Source of the DNA: Bursaphelenchus xylophilus
Taxonomy: Eukaryota > Nematoda > Chromadorea > Rhabditida > Aphelenchoididae
DNA: 64,000 bases
Reading direction: 5' to 3'
NCBI GenBank assembly: GCA_904066235.2
Contig: CAJFCV020000001.1
Span: 2,604,001 to 2,668,000, forward strand
Position numbers and translations under genes: made by a program. Every line of letters starts with the position of its first letter. Positions within the stretch are counted from its first letter, which is position 1. Positions 38,501-48,694 of the stretch are shown here, in pieces. The notes under the pieces are model-generated. The model was not told where the DNA came from and ran no database searches. It was given only the letters and a program-made list of their open reading frames with translations.

Positions 38501-40105
38501 TCGCCAGTTTTGAGCAAAATAAATCGATTTTTTACTTGAAAAATTAACCTCTACTGTATAAATAGATGTAAAACTTCTCACGCCCCAATTTGTTGCTCTT
38601 TGATGTTCTTTCAAAACACCGCTGTAATCTCAACTTACTCGATCCTCCATAGGCTCCATTTTGGCCCCACATTCCTCGTCCCATCCCTCCTCCGTTCTGT
38701 CCAAAATTCATCTGATTTCCACTCATTTGACCGGCCGCTCCCATTCCTGACGGTCGATTATCTCCCGCCATGTTCATTTGATTCATATTCCCCATATTAT
38801 TGTTGCTTGGCATTGGTCCATTTTGATTGTTATTTGAGCCCATTCCGTTCATTTCCATACCCATTCCCCCCATTGCGGGTCCTGGGTTCGCGGGCGGCAC
38901 TGCCGGCATTGTGGGCCCAACCGGCTCCGAGGGAGCTGCCGGAGGCGTTAATGGAATAGTGTGAGTTTCCTCGGACTCTCGCGGAGCGGTGGGCAGCTCG
39001 TTGTTGGTGGCTGTGCCCATTCCGGAATAACCATGCCCGAAACCGTTGTTGTAGTTGAGGAAACCGTTGGGTTGCATCGGCCGGGTGATGAATGGACGAT
39101 TGAAGGCTGAAATTGGGAGGAAAATTGAAACAGAATTTAATAAGGACGTCAACAATAGCCTTCTGACTGTATATTATAGTTGAGGAGGTATACCAGACCG
39201 TGCGCAAAGCCGCTGGAGTGATTTCCGAGGCATGCACCGTGCAAGAAAGTCAGGGCGCGAGCGACAGCGAAAAAGTGCCTATAGTGGCGGGCCTGATCCA
39301 ATGGCAAAAAACCTACCATTTCGCATCCGGGAAATATCAAAAAATGTGGCAAAGTACCTTCCTCTCCAGGTGAAAAAAAACTCCGATTTCAAAAAACGTT
39401 TGTGAGGGGAAAGGGCGCGCCCTTCAAAACGGAGTTATTTAGTTGGAGAAGGAGGCATTTTGCTATATCTTTTGATACTTCCCGGATGCAAAGTGGTATG
39501 TTTTTTGCCACTGAATCAGGTCCTGTACTACGCCGCGGAACCTCTGTACAAGAAGCTTACATACAACAAAACGTCTAAAACGGGGAAGTTCAAAGGTCGT
39601 GGGAATGGTTTCTGCGAAAAATTTGACTTCCTACTATTAAGAAGTTAAAAATTCACTGTGCGGAAGAGAGCAAGTGTCCATGCACTTTATGAAAAAGAAA
39701 ATGAAAAAAAACGTTTTCTTCTTTACAATTCGCTGTACAGAGGTTTGCTGTATTTGAACCGGTAATTAAAACAAGTTATGATATTAAAATACACCTTTTG
39801 CCGCAAACAAACCAACACTTACCTCCATAATTACTGTTGCCAAACGCGCTCGGCGGCACGTATCCGGCTTGACTCTGATACGAGTTGGAATAAAATTCTG
39901 GATTCTGTTGTGGCCACTGAGGTCTGGGAGATGCTGAAAATCATTTTTTTAGTCGCAAAATCAACGAAACCGTCGGTAAAAAATCTTAAGAAAGGTTTAA
40001 AAATTTAAAAAAAGTTTAATTCCTACCATTACACATTGTGCTGGACACCAGCAGCAAAAGCAATAAAAATTTATTCGAAAACAAGGTCCATGACCTCGGT
40101 TTCAT
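35156..40105 (-). CDS. Secreted Met/Asn/Gly/Pro-rich protein, probably fused to a glutaredoxin-fold domain
   Basis: Exons (minus): 40,105-40,027; 39,933-39,823; 39,106-38,639; 38,020-37,430; 36,902-36,409; 35,530-35,156 (705 aa). Every junction is GT-AG; the first four introns are phase 1, the last phase 0 through a weaker donor CAG|GTCAGG. Alternatively exon 5 reads on to a TGA at 36,331, giving 606 aa without the last exon. Residues 1-26 are a signal peptide (LLLLLLVSSTMCN). Exons 2-5 are low complexity: Pro/Asn/Tyr, then many MNMGMxN repeats, then Pro/Ser. The last exon (residues 582-705) has LPAVLYVDSKDQEG and GMPYLFICGTFIGSLEHVDN, a glutaredoxin-like fold with the cis-Pro loop but no CxxC, then a Lys/Arg tail. 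A structural or matrix role is a guess. An acceptor TTTTAG 83 bp upstream of the ATG may take a spliced leader. Confidence 0.7.
35671..36036. mobile_element. hAT-type MITE, copy 2
   Basis: 366 bp, ends GGGGCTAAGGTAGTAC and GAACTACCGAAGCCCC, flanked by the 8-bp duplication CAATCTTT (35,663-35,670; 36,037-36,044). It is longer than copy 1 because of extra AGCCCC-rich units. It lies in the last intron of the 35,156-40,105 gene. Confidence 0.85.
36248..36253 (-). terminator. Possible polyadenylation signal
   Basis: AATAAA on the minus strand about 80 bp after the TGA at 36,331; it would serve the shorter 606-residue form of the gene. Confidence 0.4.
37286..37415. mobile_element. CAGTCTGTCGGGAAAATAA foldback MITE in an intron
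   Basis: Ends CAGTCTGTCGGGAAAATAA and TTTTCCCGACCAACTGA. Its right end is 15 bp from the exon-4 donor of the 35,156-40,105 gene. Confidence 0.75.
38117..38258. mobile_element. CAGTCTGTCGGGAAAATAA foldback MITE in an intron
   Basis: Ends CAGTCTGTCGAGAAAATAAT and TTACTTTCCCGACACATTGA; intron 3 of the same gene. Confidence 0.7.
39270..39530. repeat. Foldback repeat (TGGCAAAAA type) in an intron
   Basis: Inverted repeat with GGGCCTGATCCAATGGCAAA on the left and TTTGCCACTGAATCAGGTCC on the right, with GGGCGCGCCCTTC near its centre. A second copy lies at 42,297-42,507. Confidence 0.65.
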
Positions 40106-40491
40106 TGTCGTTGAGCGAGCGACAACAGCCGCTTCACGGCTCCGGAGTTGGCCGATAATCCCGGACTTGGTGTTGAGCCGGCGATCAGCTAAAACATCAA
40201 TTTTTAAAAATTCAAAAACAGAATTTTGGTTAAAAATAAAAATGTGAACGCTCGAAGAAACAATCAGCAAAATCTCCCGGAGGCCATTCACAAGAGGAGG
40301 TCACTAAACCAGAAGATCCCACTTTTCACGGTTCAAGTGGGAGTCCACTTACAAGTAAGTCATTGTTTGCACTTCCAAAAAACCAGTCACAAAACTGAAG
40401 ATGAGGAAGACGCAGGGAAATGAAGGGGGAAATACATAGTCAAAGGGCTTACAAAAAACTTACAAAAAATTATTAATTTTTGTCTGTCGGG

Positions 40492-40633
40492 AAAATACTG
40501 AGCACAATTTCACTGCACCGATCGCGTCGCTGAAGTGAAAAGCAATTTTATTTTACCCGTGACAAAATTCATTTTCTCAGCAGCGATACGATTTTTGATC
40601 CGACAGAGTGCTCATTATTTTCCGGACGGACTG
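40492..40633. mobile_element. CTGTCGGGAAAATAA foldback MITE
   Basis: Left end GTCTGTCGGGAAAATACTGA; right end CATTATTTTCCGGACGGACTG. Confidence 0.65.
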
Positions 40634-40768
40634 CTAAAGACGAAAAAACGAAAATTTAAACAAAGAAATATCAGAATTGGATCTCATTGATCTCATGCAT
40701 GTTGTTAATTAGCCATTCCCTAATCTCTGAAAGTTTTAGCTCGCGCTTTGCAAAAACGGGTGAGATAT

Positions 40769-41132
40769 CTGTCTGTCGGGAAAATAACGTGAATTTGTCG
40801 CAGCAAAATGTCGCCGCGCCCCAAATCTCTAGCCGCTGCAAGCCGGACGGCAACCCAGGGAGTCTCCCGCCTCGTTTCGGCGCTTCGCCCACCTAGTATC
40901 GGTTGAATTCAAACGAAATGTCAAAAATGAATTTTCGTGTGATTTTCCGACCGAAAAATATTTTTCTCGGAATTATTTTATTTCTTTTGTGAATTTTGAC
41001 ACTTCGTTTGGACGAAATTCAAAAGTGGGCGGGAGACATTTTTGTTCTATTTTGGGTTGCGTGAGCCGTCGCAAACCGACGATGGGCAATTCCAAGGTCT
41101 GGCGGAAGCACGTCACTTTCTCGACAGACTGA
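40769..41132. mobile_element. MITE with nested palindrome
   Basis: Outer ends CTGTCTGTCGGGAAAATAAC and TTTCTCGACAGACTGA. The inside contains another inverted pair (TTGAATTCAAACGAAATGTC / GACACTTCGTTTGGACGAAA). Confidence 0.65.
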
Positions 41133-41135
41133 TAT

Positions 41136-41905
41136 TTAACGGCGTTTGCGGCATAGAAATAGCTGCTTAGCTACAATAAAAGATGAATTTACGATTAAGA
41201 AAAACATGAATTTTACTAATTGTTTGTTGCACAGCAGTTGAGAACAGCTTTTGCCGCAGCGATATTCCGGTTGCACAGTGCAAAATATCAAATGCTCGGT
41301 GCAAAATGGGGTTATTGCACGATGCGGCCCGGCCACAAAATATCTATGGACTTTTGATAAAAAGTGGTACAACAACGGGTCAGTTTGACAACTAATGTTG
41401 CTTACATATACACGTAGTATATATCCATGCAATATAATGAAAGGTTCTAGAGCCTACGCCATAAGAAATCAAAAATAAATTACCTTCCCTACTACCGTAC
41501 TACGTGACTTAATTCAGAACCCGCCTGTCCCAGTAGCCTACATCCCACGAAACAATGAGACGTCAAAACAAAAACAATCCCCCTGGACGGGAAATTCTTT
41601 CGGATCACATCCAGGAAGGACTCCACCAAGCCGCTGAAGTGGCCCCCCGATTCAACGCTGCACATGGAGCTGGGTCCAAATTTAACGCCACTTGAGTCCT
41701 ACGCATTCTCGAATCGCGCAATGATCAGCGATTTTGAAGAGGTGTGGCAGAGAAAAAGAGGGAAATTAAACCCGGAAAATTGGAAAAGATGTTCGCTGAT
41801 AGAGTGGTGTTGTGTGATGAGATTAGCACGCAATAATCCTTGAAATTTCACGGGCGGTTATTATTAGAACACAAATGGAACACGAAAAGATGGATGAGGC
41901 TGTAA
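41136..41905. other. Stretch without a firm gene
   Basis: A 46-codon plus-strand frame (41,555-41,695) and AT-rich DNA with GTGCAAAAT-type repeats. I see nothing that supports a gene. Confidence 0.4.
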
Positions 41906-41908
41906 TAT

Positions 41909-42040
41909 CAGTCTGTCGGGAAAATAATGAGCGCAAAGTCGCTGCGCTGATCATGTCGCTGAGGAGAAAAGCAATTTGATTTTGCGGTGACACAATTCAT
42001 TTCCTCGGCGCCACAGAGTGCTCATTATCTTCCCGAGAAA
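41909..42040. mobile_element. CAGTCTGTCGGGAAAATAA foldback MITE
   Basis: Left end CAGTCTGTCGGGAAAATAAT, degenerate right end CTCATTATCTTCCCGAG. Confidence 0.65.
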
Positions 42041-42296
42041 ACTAGTCCGTTCTAGAGTCGTTGGAGTGATTTTTGGCTTTTGAACTGGGTATAAAAAGAC
42101 AGGGTGACAGCGACAACCCAAAAAAGTATATTGCACGGTGCAAAAAGCAACAAATTGCACAGTGCAAACTGTACGTTTTCTCACAGTGCATGTCGCAGAA
42201 ATCACTCCAGCAACTTTACAAACGGACCAGTAAAAATATAGGAATTTTAGGGAAGCACTGATTACAAATTTGTGCGAATAGACTAAAAAATAATTC

Positions 42297-42507
42297 AGTG
42301 GCGGACCTGATCCAGTGGCAAAAAGCCTACAATTTTGCATCCGGGTAGCATCAAAAAATGTGGCAAAATACCTCCCTCTCCAACCGAAAAATGCTCTTTT
42401 TGTGAAGGAAAGGCGCGCCCTTCAATTTTTCAGATACAGAGGGAGGCGTTTTGCCATATTTTTTGATACCTCTCGGGTGCAAAATGGTACGTTTTTTGCC
42501 ACTGGCT
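42297..42507. repeat. Foldback repeat (TGGCAAAAA type), copy 2
   Basis: GGACCTGATCCAGTGGCAAA ... TTTTTTGCCACTGG with central GGCGCGCCCTTC. It ends about 50 bp before the LTR element. Confidence 0.65.
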
Positions 42508-42557
42508 CTTGAAAAGATTAGGAAATTGGACTTTCCAACGTTGCTTTCTATGCACAG

Positions 42558-42852
42558 AGTACGGCCGGACGTGGCAACGACACGAACACCGGAATTGACA
42601 ACGTGGACAATTGGAATGGAAGAATCAGTTGGTCGGAACGCGAGCCCAGCGAGCGGTCGGTTGCTGACGAGGAGTTTTGGGAGAAGAGAACTCACGTGGC
42701 GGTTGTATTTTGTGGTTTGGTGTTTGTAGTGTTTTGGAGGATAAAAGTGTTATTGAATACTTGGTTTGGCATTGATTTGGAGAAGGGTCAAGAGGACCGA
42801 TTGGTATTGTGAGGTGCTTTCGGTGATCGGGGATACCGGAATACCACCTATT
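42558..42852 (+). repeat. 5' LTR
   Basis: 295 bp, AGTACGG...CCTATT, contains GGAGGATAAAAGTG as a possible TATA-like element. Confidence 0.9.
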
Positions 42853-42863
42853 TGGCGACCACG
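42853..42863 (+). other. Primer-binding site
   Basis: TGGCGACCACG directly follows the 5' LTR. It is complementary to a tRNA 3' end CGTGGTCG plus CCA, which from memory fits arginine tRNAs; the tRNA assignment is inference. Confidence 0.55.
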
Positions 42864-44010
42864 CCGTCGAACACTCGTCTTCGGTTCGTGGATCGATTGC
42901 TCAAGCGTTTTGCCCCTGAGCAAACGGATTTCTTCGAGTTTTTCTCGTTGAAAGTCCGGCAATCGAACTCTCGATTGTGATTGTGTCTTAGCCGGTTTGG
43001 CAACGTGAGCCGGTTTGGCAAAGTGAGCCGGTTTGGCAAGAATAATTGGAGCGGATTTCTTCGAGTTTTCCTCGACGAAAATCCGACAATCGAACTCTCG
43101 ATTGTGGAATCAGGAGACCAGCTTTGGTTATACCTGATCTGTCAGAGCCGGTTTGGCAAAAATCTGACGTTGTGAGCCGTTTTGGCAAGAAATTTTCGTG
43201 AAAGTTTGGATTTTGTTACCTAATTTCACGAAGGAGCTGTGAAAGGCGGAAAACGAGCGACCTTTGGAAGCCAAGGTAATCCGTGCTGTGAGAGTGTAAT
43301 AGAAGGTAATCTTTACCCGTTGTGGAGCGCATTTTCTCCGACATTTTCGACAATTTCGACCCCTGGTCTAGTGCAATATAATTGATACCTAGTCGGCCAC
43401 TTATTCAAGAATATTCCTGATTATTGAGTGAAGTGAGACTATTGAGAGCGAGAATAAGCTGTTACGGCCCTCTATTTGAAGAATTTTGACGTGAAATTTA
43501 GATTTTTACGATTTTAGATATTGTTTTAGGTGAACTTGACGATTTTGACGCAAGAGACGTCTTTGAGAGGATTGAACTACTTGGAAATTGTGTGGGAAAG
43601 CTGCGTTTGGTAGATTCGTAGGCTGTGTTAGTGATTTCTGTGTCGTTTGGACCTATTTAATCGTTGTTGATCTAGAATTTTGATCTTGTTTCGTGAACTT
43701 TGAAATTTTGTCGAAGTCCTAAGAATTTTGGTTGTAATTGATTATAATTTTTTGTGAAAGAACAAAGAGCTCGTTTGAATTGTGTTACTGAAGTTTAATT
43801 TCAGGATAACCGTAAAATTTGGCCAACATATCAAGTGTAATATCGAAAAGCCAGGCGGACCTAGTATAATATCGAGAACTACGGGAAATAAGGATAAGTT
43901 GATTGAAAGTTTGTTGTTCCACCTTTAGATAAGTGAACACAGGTGAATAAGAGCTAGAGTTGTGCGACCGACCTTGATTTAGGATATTTGTTACCTAAAA
44001 TCCTTCAAGA
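42864..44010 (+). other. Long leader of the LTR element with internal repeats
   Basis: About 1.15 kb with no long frame. Contains GCCGGTTTGGCAA units (42,991, 43,009, 43,027, 43,149 and a variant at 43,178) and a duplicated block with GGATTTCTTCGAGTTTT and AATCGAACTCTCGATTGTG (about 42,928-42,980 and 43,052-43,108). Could serve packaging or translation control; that is inference. Confidence 0.6.
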
Positions 44011-45861
44011 ATGCCAAACCCTTCGTCTTTTAAGCCTTCTACTTCTTCCTGGTATCCTCAAACCTTTCGTGATTGGGATTCGCGGATAGAAAAGACCGAA
44101 TTCTACAGAAAGAGCATCAAGAAAGCATTATCAGACCCAAGCATCATGAGTACATTAACATCTGAACAAGTTTATCTCCTCAGAAATGGAAGGATGGCGT
44201 ATGTAACAGGTAATGAGAAGGAAGAGTTTATTTATGACTTTCTTTACAACTTCCTGTTCGCTACAGAGGGAACAGACATTGAATATAAATTCTATGCTTT
44301 GGAGAAACGACTTCGAGGCCGAATATTGCAATTTTATCACGCCCTAGACAAAGATGAGAGAGCTTTTGGCGTTGATATATGGGAACCCCTGATGGACGAG
44401 TTTGCATTTGAAAAAGAAATTCAAATCGACCACTACTCGGCATCCCCTTCGTACGTGTATGGTCAAATTATGATTCGCGACCCTCTACCATCCCAAGATG
44501 AAGCTTTTAAGGCATTCCAACTTCTGAAAGAGCACCCGTTGGACATGAAAAAACCAGTTCTACGCTGTAATTACTGTGACAAACAGAATCATGTCGAAAA
44601 GAATTGTTTTAAAAAGAAACGAGATCTTCGTTTAGGCTCGAAGATGATGCCAGAACTCCAAGAACAACTGCAAAGTGAGATATCTCATTCTGATTTGAAT
44701 GACTCTCCCTCCTTTACAAATGAAAGTCATCTGGGATCAACACCAGGTCGTGATTCGGAAGGAATTCTTCCATCAACGGATACTGCTGAGGATAATTGGA
44801 TTGAACTCTTGCAATGTTATCAGGAGTTGCCACAAGAAAATGGGAAAGAGTTTGATATAAAAGACGTTGAGACAACAACTCAAGAGCAAAGTCAGGGGGC
44901 AAAAACTTGTGATTTAGACCAAAATTTCGAAGGCAAACGTGAAGATCGTCCAGAGTGGGAGTATGGAGATTTCGAAACGTTATTCGACGAACCAGAAGCC
45001 CCGTCATCGCGTCTGATAAAAGTGAATTATCAGACGGATTATTCCTCAGAACTATCGAAAAGCGTATTTATGACATGGAGTAAGAAGAAAGTCAAAGAAG
45101 ATATTGATTTTATGGATGTTCTAGACGATTCTCTCTATCATCATTGGATAAACGAAGACGGTGTTGAAAAGAAATGTTTCGAAATTGTGGACAGTCGTCA
45201 AAAGGATGAGTTTCAGAACGATTTTGAGGACTTGGAAGAATCGCGATTTTATGAATGGATGTCAAGCTTTGCGTTCCACGAAAATGTTCAATTGTTGGAT
45301 AATAGAACAGATGATAAGAGCTCTTCGAACTCATTTCTGCCGGCCAAAGGTTGTAAATTCAAATTTCTTCCAGAAAATCAGAGTTTGGATAACAGCTTAG
45401 AGGACTTCAACTCATCTGAATTATCGAACTACTCGCGAATCGAAGGAAAAGGATGCAAATTCAAAGGGTTATGGAAGGATTTTGATCACATAAAGTTCTC
45501 ATGTCACGAAATAATGAAGTCGGGCGGAATAGAAAGGATGGAAAAGACTATAAAATCGGATTTGGGGTCGATTATCACCTCATCTTATCAGAAAATCAAA
45601 GGCAAAGGCACAAAGTTCAAGTATTTGGGAATTTTGTTGACCAGTACGGCAAAATCAATTGCAAATCGTTGGATGCTTGTAGAAATATCGTATTTCATTG
45701 AAGTATTTTGTCTTATTCTGAAAGAATTTCTATTTTTGGTTCGGAAATTCACTCTGTATTTAGTATGTTCCGGGAAAATTTCAACTTATACTACAGTTTT
45801 GGATAGATTCCAGAAATCCATAAAATATCTTGGAACGCCGGGACGTCGTTTGGCTATGTAG
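44011..45861 (+). CDS. Gag-like zinc-knuckle protein (616 aa)
   Basis: Starts at the first ATG of the long frame after the leader. Residues 1-180 are mostly charged and helical, consistent with a capsid-like region (ALEKRLRGRILQFYHALDKD near 110). A CCHC knuckle lies at C186, C189, H194, C199 (CNYCDKQNHVEKNC), followed by KKKRD, as in nucleocapsid domains. Residues about 210-440 are acidic. Three copies of a (G)KG(C/T)KFK motif follow near 446, 478 and 531, a pattern I do not know from Gag. The C-terminus (about 545-600) is hydrophobic (FIEVFCLILKEFLFLV). Intact frame with near-identical LTRs, so likely still expressed. The element lacks pol; the protein would package RNA for mobilisation by a relative. 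Confidence 0.8.
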   Translation: MPNPSSFKPSTSSWYPQTFRDWDSRIEKTEFYRKSIKKALSDPSIMSTLTSEQVYLLRNGRMAYVTGNEKEEFIYDFLYNFLFATEGTDIEYKFYALEKRLRGRILQFYHALDKDERAFGVDIWEPLMDEFAFEKEIQIDHYSASPSYVYGQIMIRDPLPSQDEAFKAFQLLKEHPLDMKKPVLRCNYCDKQNHVEKNCFKKKRDLRLGSKMMPELQEQLQSEISHSDLNDSPSFTNESHLGSTPGRDSEGILPSTDTAEDNWIELLQCYQELPQENGKEFDIKDVETTTQEQSQGAKTCDLDQNFEGKREDRPEWEYGDFETLFDEPEAPSSRLIKVNYQTDYSSELSKSVFMTWSKKKVKEDIDFMDVLDDSLYHHWINEDGVEKKCFEIVDSRQKDEFQNDFEDLEESRFYEWMSSFAFHENVQLLDNRTDDKSSSNSFLPAKGCKFKFLPENQSLDNSLEDFNSSELSNYSRIEGKGCKFKGLWKDFDHIKFSCHEIMKSGGIERMEKTIKSDLGSIITSSYQKIKGKGTKFKYLGILLTSTAKSIANRWMLVEISYFIEVFCLILKEFLFLVRKFTLYLVCSGKISTYTTVLDRFQKSIKYLGTPGRRLAM

Positions 45862-46066
45862 GGGGGAGAGCCAGGGGTATTTAGGATATTTTAGGGATTT
45901 TCAGGAACCTTCTTTAACTTTACTCTTCTTTAATTTCAGGTCTCGTCTACGTCTACTTTCCAGATCGATCACGCCGAACCAAGCTCAGCCATGACTGTTC
46001 CGAGGCAATCGTCAACCAGCAACGTGCCAGTTCAACGCACCTGACGTCGGGACGCCGTCAACTTAT

Positions 46067-46076
46067 GGGAGGGGCG
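46067..46076 (+). other. Polypurine tract before the 3' LTR
   Basis: Purine-rich run GGGAGGGG(C)G immediately before AGTACGG; expected site of plus-strand priming. Confidence 0.6.
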
Positions 46077-46371
46077 AGTACGGCCGGACGTGGCAACGAC
46101 ACGAACACCGGAATTGACAACGTGGACAATTGGAATGGAAGAATCAGTTGGTCGGAACGCGAGCCCAGCGAGCGGTCGGTTGCTGACGAGGAGTTTTGGG
46201 AGAAGAGAACTCACGTGGCGGTTGTATTTTGTGGTTTGGTGTTTGTAGTGTTTTGGAGGATAAAAGTGTTATTGAATACTTGGTTTGGCATTGATTTGGA
46301 GAAGGGTCAAGAGGACCGATTGGTATTGTGAGGTGCTTTCGGTGATCGGGGATACCGGATTACCACCTATT
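46077..46371 (+). repeat. 3' LTR
   Basis: 295 bp, one difference from the 5' LTR. Confidence 0.9.
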
Positions 46372-46375
46372 ACAG

Positions 46376-47340
46376 TGCGGAACTAAAAATAGGCAAAATT
46401 CACGGTGCAAAATTGGCGTTTTTTGTGCACGATGTGGACCGCGATAAAAGTCCATGCACATTATGAAAATTCTAATATAGCCTGAAATATCCAAAGAAAC
46501 CTTTCGAAAAGCTTATTCTTACTCAAAACCTGCAATATCCTAACATGTGACTCGCAGAGACAAACAAAAAATCACACAGTTCAAGAAAATTCACAGGCCC
46601 TAAAGATCAAAATACCACCCCACTCACAACGTTCTCAACTCCCCCAACGTCCCAACCACACCGTTGAACGCCTCAAACCTTGGAAACCGAAGAAAAAAGG
46701 AGTCGAAGTGAGAGGGGGGAGATTAGATCCAGACGGTTCCCCTTCTTCGCGCGTTCCTCCCGTTTTTGGTCGCGGACAAACAGTCACCGGGACATGTTCA
46801 AGCCCAAAGGTTGCTAACCGCAACTCCTTTGCGGTTTCGGACCGGATTTCCGATCTGACTTAATAAACACGAGGTTACGGAGGCGACGACCGGAAGCCTT
46901 CAGTGGGAGTGGTGGTGGGGTACGAGATCGATGACGTTGGAAGAAATGGATCGCAAATTATAGTCCGACGGTCAGGAAATTTCATAAAATTTTTTTGTAG
47001 AGAAGCAACGTTGTACGGAGGTTAATTTGAGAGGAAAAAATGCCGTTAAAAAGGTTCTTTAAGAACGACAACCAAGTTCTCTCAAATCTACTTGTATTAT
47101 ATTATACATACCTGCCGACAAGAGAAGACATCCAAGTGCGACGATCAGCTTTATTTTAAATTTTGCACACATGTGCATATTTTATATTCGTATTTAATTT
47201 ACTTGAAAAGTCTTCGATAAACCAGCAGATGCAAACTCAACTCACGTCAAGATTTTGTCGCTCCACGAGTCTCTCTCAGCACGAAAATTTGCGTACCGTG
47301 TCCACTACGTTTACTCTTCTTCATAGGTACGGACGCACCG
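46376..47340. other. Stretch without a recognised gene
   Basis: AT-rich DNA and a moderately GC-rich part (46,620-46,950). No frame with domain or splice support. Confidence 0.4.
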
Positions 47341-47399
47341 TGCATCGAACCATCTCCGCGGCATAGGCTTTTTCCAATTGTCGCCGCTTCGCCCAAGCA

Positions 47400-47620
47400 T
47401 TGGCACAGTGCAAACGGCTTTTTCGAGGTTCGCACTGTGCGAAAAGGGAAATGCACTGTGCGTTAGCGACAAACGTGGGGCAAAGTGCAAGGCGCACTGT
47501 GCAAAGCAAATAAACAATACACTTTATGAAAATACCAATACATTTTTCCAAAAGTGCGTAGACTTTTCGCCGCAAGCTTTCCGCACAGTGCATTTGACCT
47601 TTTGCACTGTGCAAGTGAAA
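47400..47620. repeat. GCACTGTGC repeat cluster
   Basis: Many GCACTGTGC / GCACAGTGC motifs, some facing each other (GGCACAGTGCAAACGG, GGCGCACTGTGCAAAG, CCGCACAGTGCATTTG). Confidence 0.6.
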
Positions 47621-47903
47621 AATAGACGCGGCGCATTGTATATGTATGTGTATATCGTATTTATACATTCCATTCCAACGTTTCGTCTCCCCATCTGACA
47701 GGAGTCTTCAAAAAAAACGAAAAACTTTTATGCATTTCTCCGCTGGGAATTGCGGCGTTTCGTGCAAGAATTTCCGCGCGACATTGCCACATTACGCATT
47801 CTTTTCTTGTTTGACGGGCGGCTAATTCGCATGGATAATGGGGCCAAATTTGCATTTTATTCCAATCTTCCGAGTTTTTAAACGGATTATTTTTTTTTTG
47901 GTG

Positions 47904-48340
47904 TTTAAAGTGCGACGCTTAGATTTTTATGAAACTTTGGCATAAATTCAGGATATTTTTTGTGAAGATATAAGCGAGATTCCAGGCTTGAAATTTGCTG
48001 AAACGAGTGAGATTTTTTTGGTTGAAAGTTGGAAAAATGGGTAACTTGTTTGCGAATTTTAGCATGAAAAGTTTTGAACTTATATCTACCGTAGAGTGGA
48101 ATGTTTCCATAAAAAATCAATTTTTTCCGCACGAAACGGGCTGAGATATGGCCAAAAAGTGTTTTTCTCTCTGACCGCTCTCCAGATTTTTCGTACTCTC
48201 TCGGCCACAAAGACCATTAAATTTCTCGGCTGCCCCCGCAAAGCGCGTGTTAAGATTTTCAGGAATTTATACGTGATCTACACACCAAAGTGTGTGTAAA
48301 ATTTAAAGAAAGTCTGAGTCGCACTTGGAGTACTTCCCTT
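47904..48340. repeat. GTGCGACGCTCAGA foldback element
   Basis: AAGTGCGACGCTTAGATTTT on the left, GTCGCACTTGGAGTACTTCCC on the right, with TTCTCTCTGACCGCTCTCC inside. Confidence 0.75.
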
Positions 48341-48694
48341 GTTAACGTATCCGTTTTATGCACAGTTTTTGTGGGCGGAAAAGATAGAATATTCGTTCAG
48401 TTCTTTCGTTGCATGACAGTCTTTTTTAATTGGATCTAATTAAATATTTTTTTCATAAAAACCCCGAGAACGGCGCGGCTAATTTGCGGCAATGTTTCGA
48501 GTCTTTTTTTGAATATTTTTTTGATGTCTCATATTTTTTGTCTAAATAATTCGGAGCTTCAAAACTTGTCACGCACTGATATATATCTATTCACTTCTAG
48601 CGGGACTAATAGGTCGCTGAGAGATGCGCTAGTCGCAACGGATAGATTTTTTTAGAAAGTTGTCGCAACTTTAACAGGGAATTTTTTGGTTCAC

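Larger units (their letters stand above)
42558..46371 (+). mobile_element. Young gag-only LTR retroelement (3,814 bp)
   Basis: Two 295-bp LTRs (42,558-42,852 and 46,077-46,371) start AGTACGGCCGG and end CACCTATT, differ by one base (GGAATACC versus GGATTACC) and are flanked by the duplication ACAG (42,554-42,557; 46,372-46,375). A primer-binding-site-like TGG start follows the 5' LTR and a purine tract precedes the 3' LTR. AG...TT ends with a 4-bp duplication are gypsy-like. The only long frame (44,011-45,861) encodes a zinc-knuckle protein; no reverse transcriptase, RNase H or integrase motif was found in any frame. It would need an autonomous partner. Confidence 0.9.

Noticed and set aside
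41555..41695. 46-codon frame starting MRRQNKNNPPG
   Set aside because: No signal, domain, splice or polyadenylation support and no paralog in the window.
43988..46070. Hidden pol gene (reverse transcriptase, integrase) in the LTR element
   Set aside because: No YxDD, DSG/DTG or HHCC/DDE pattern in any frame, and no room beyond the 616-codon frame and the leader.
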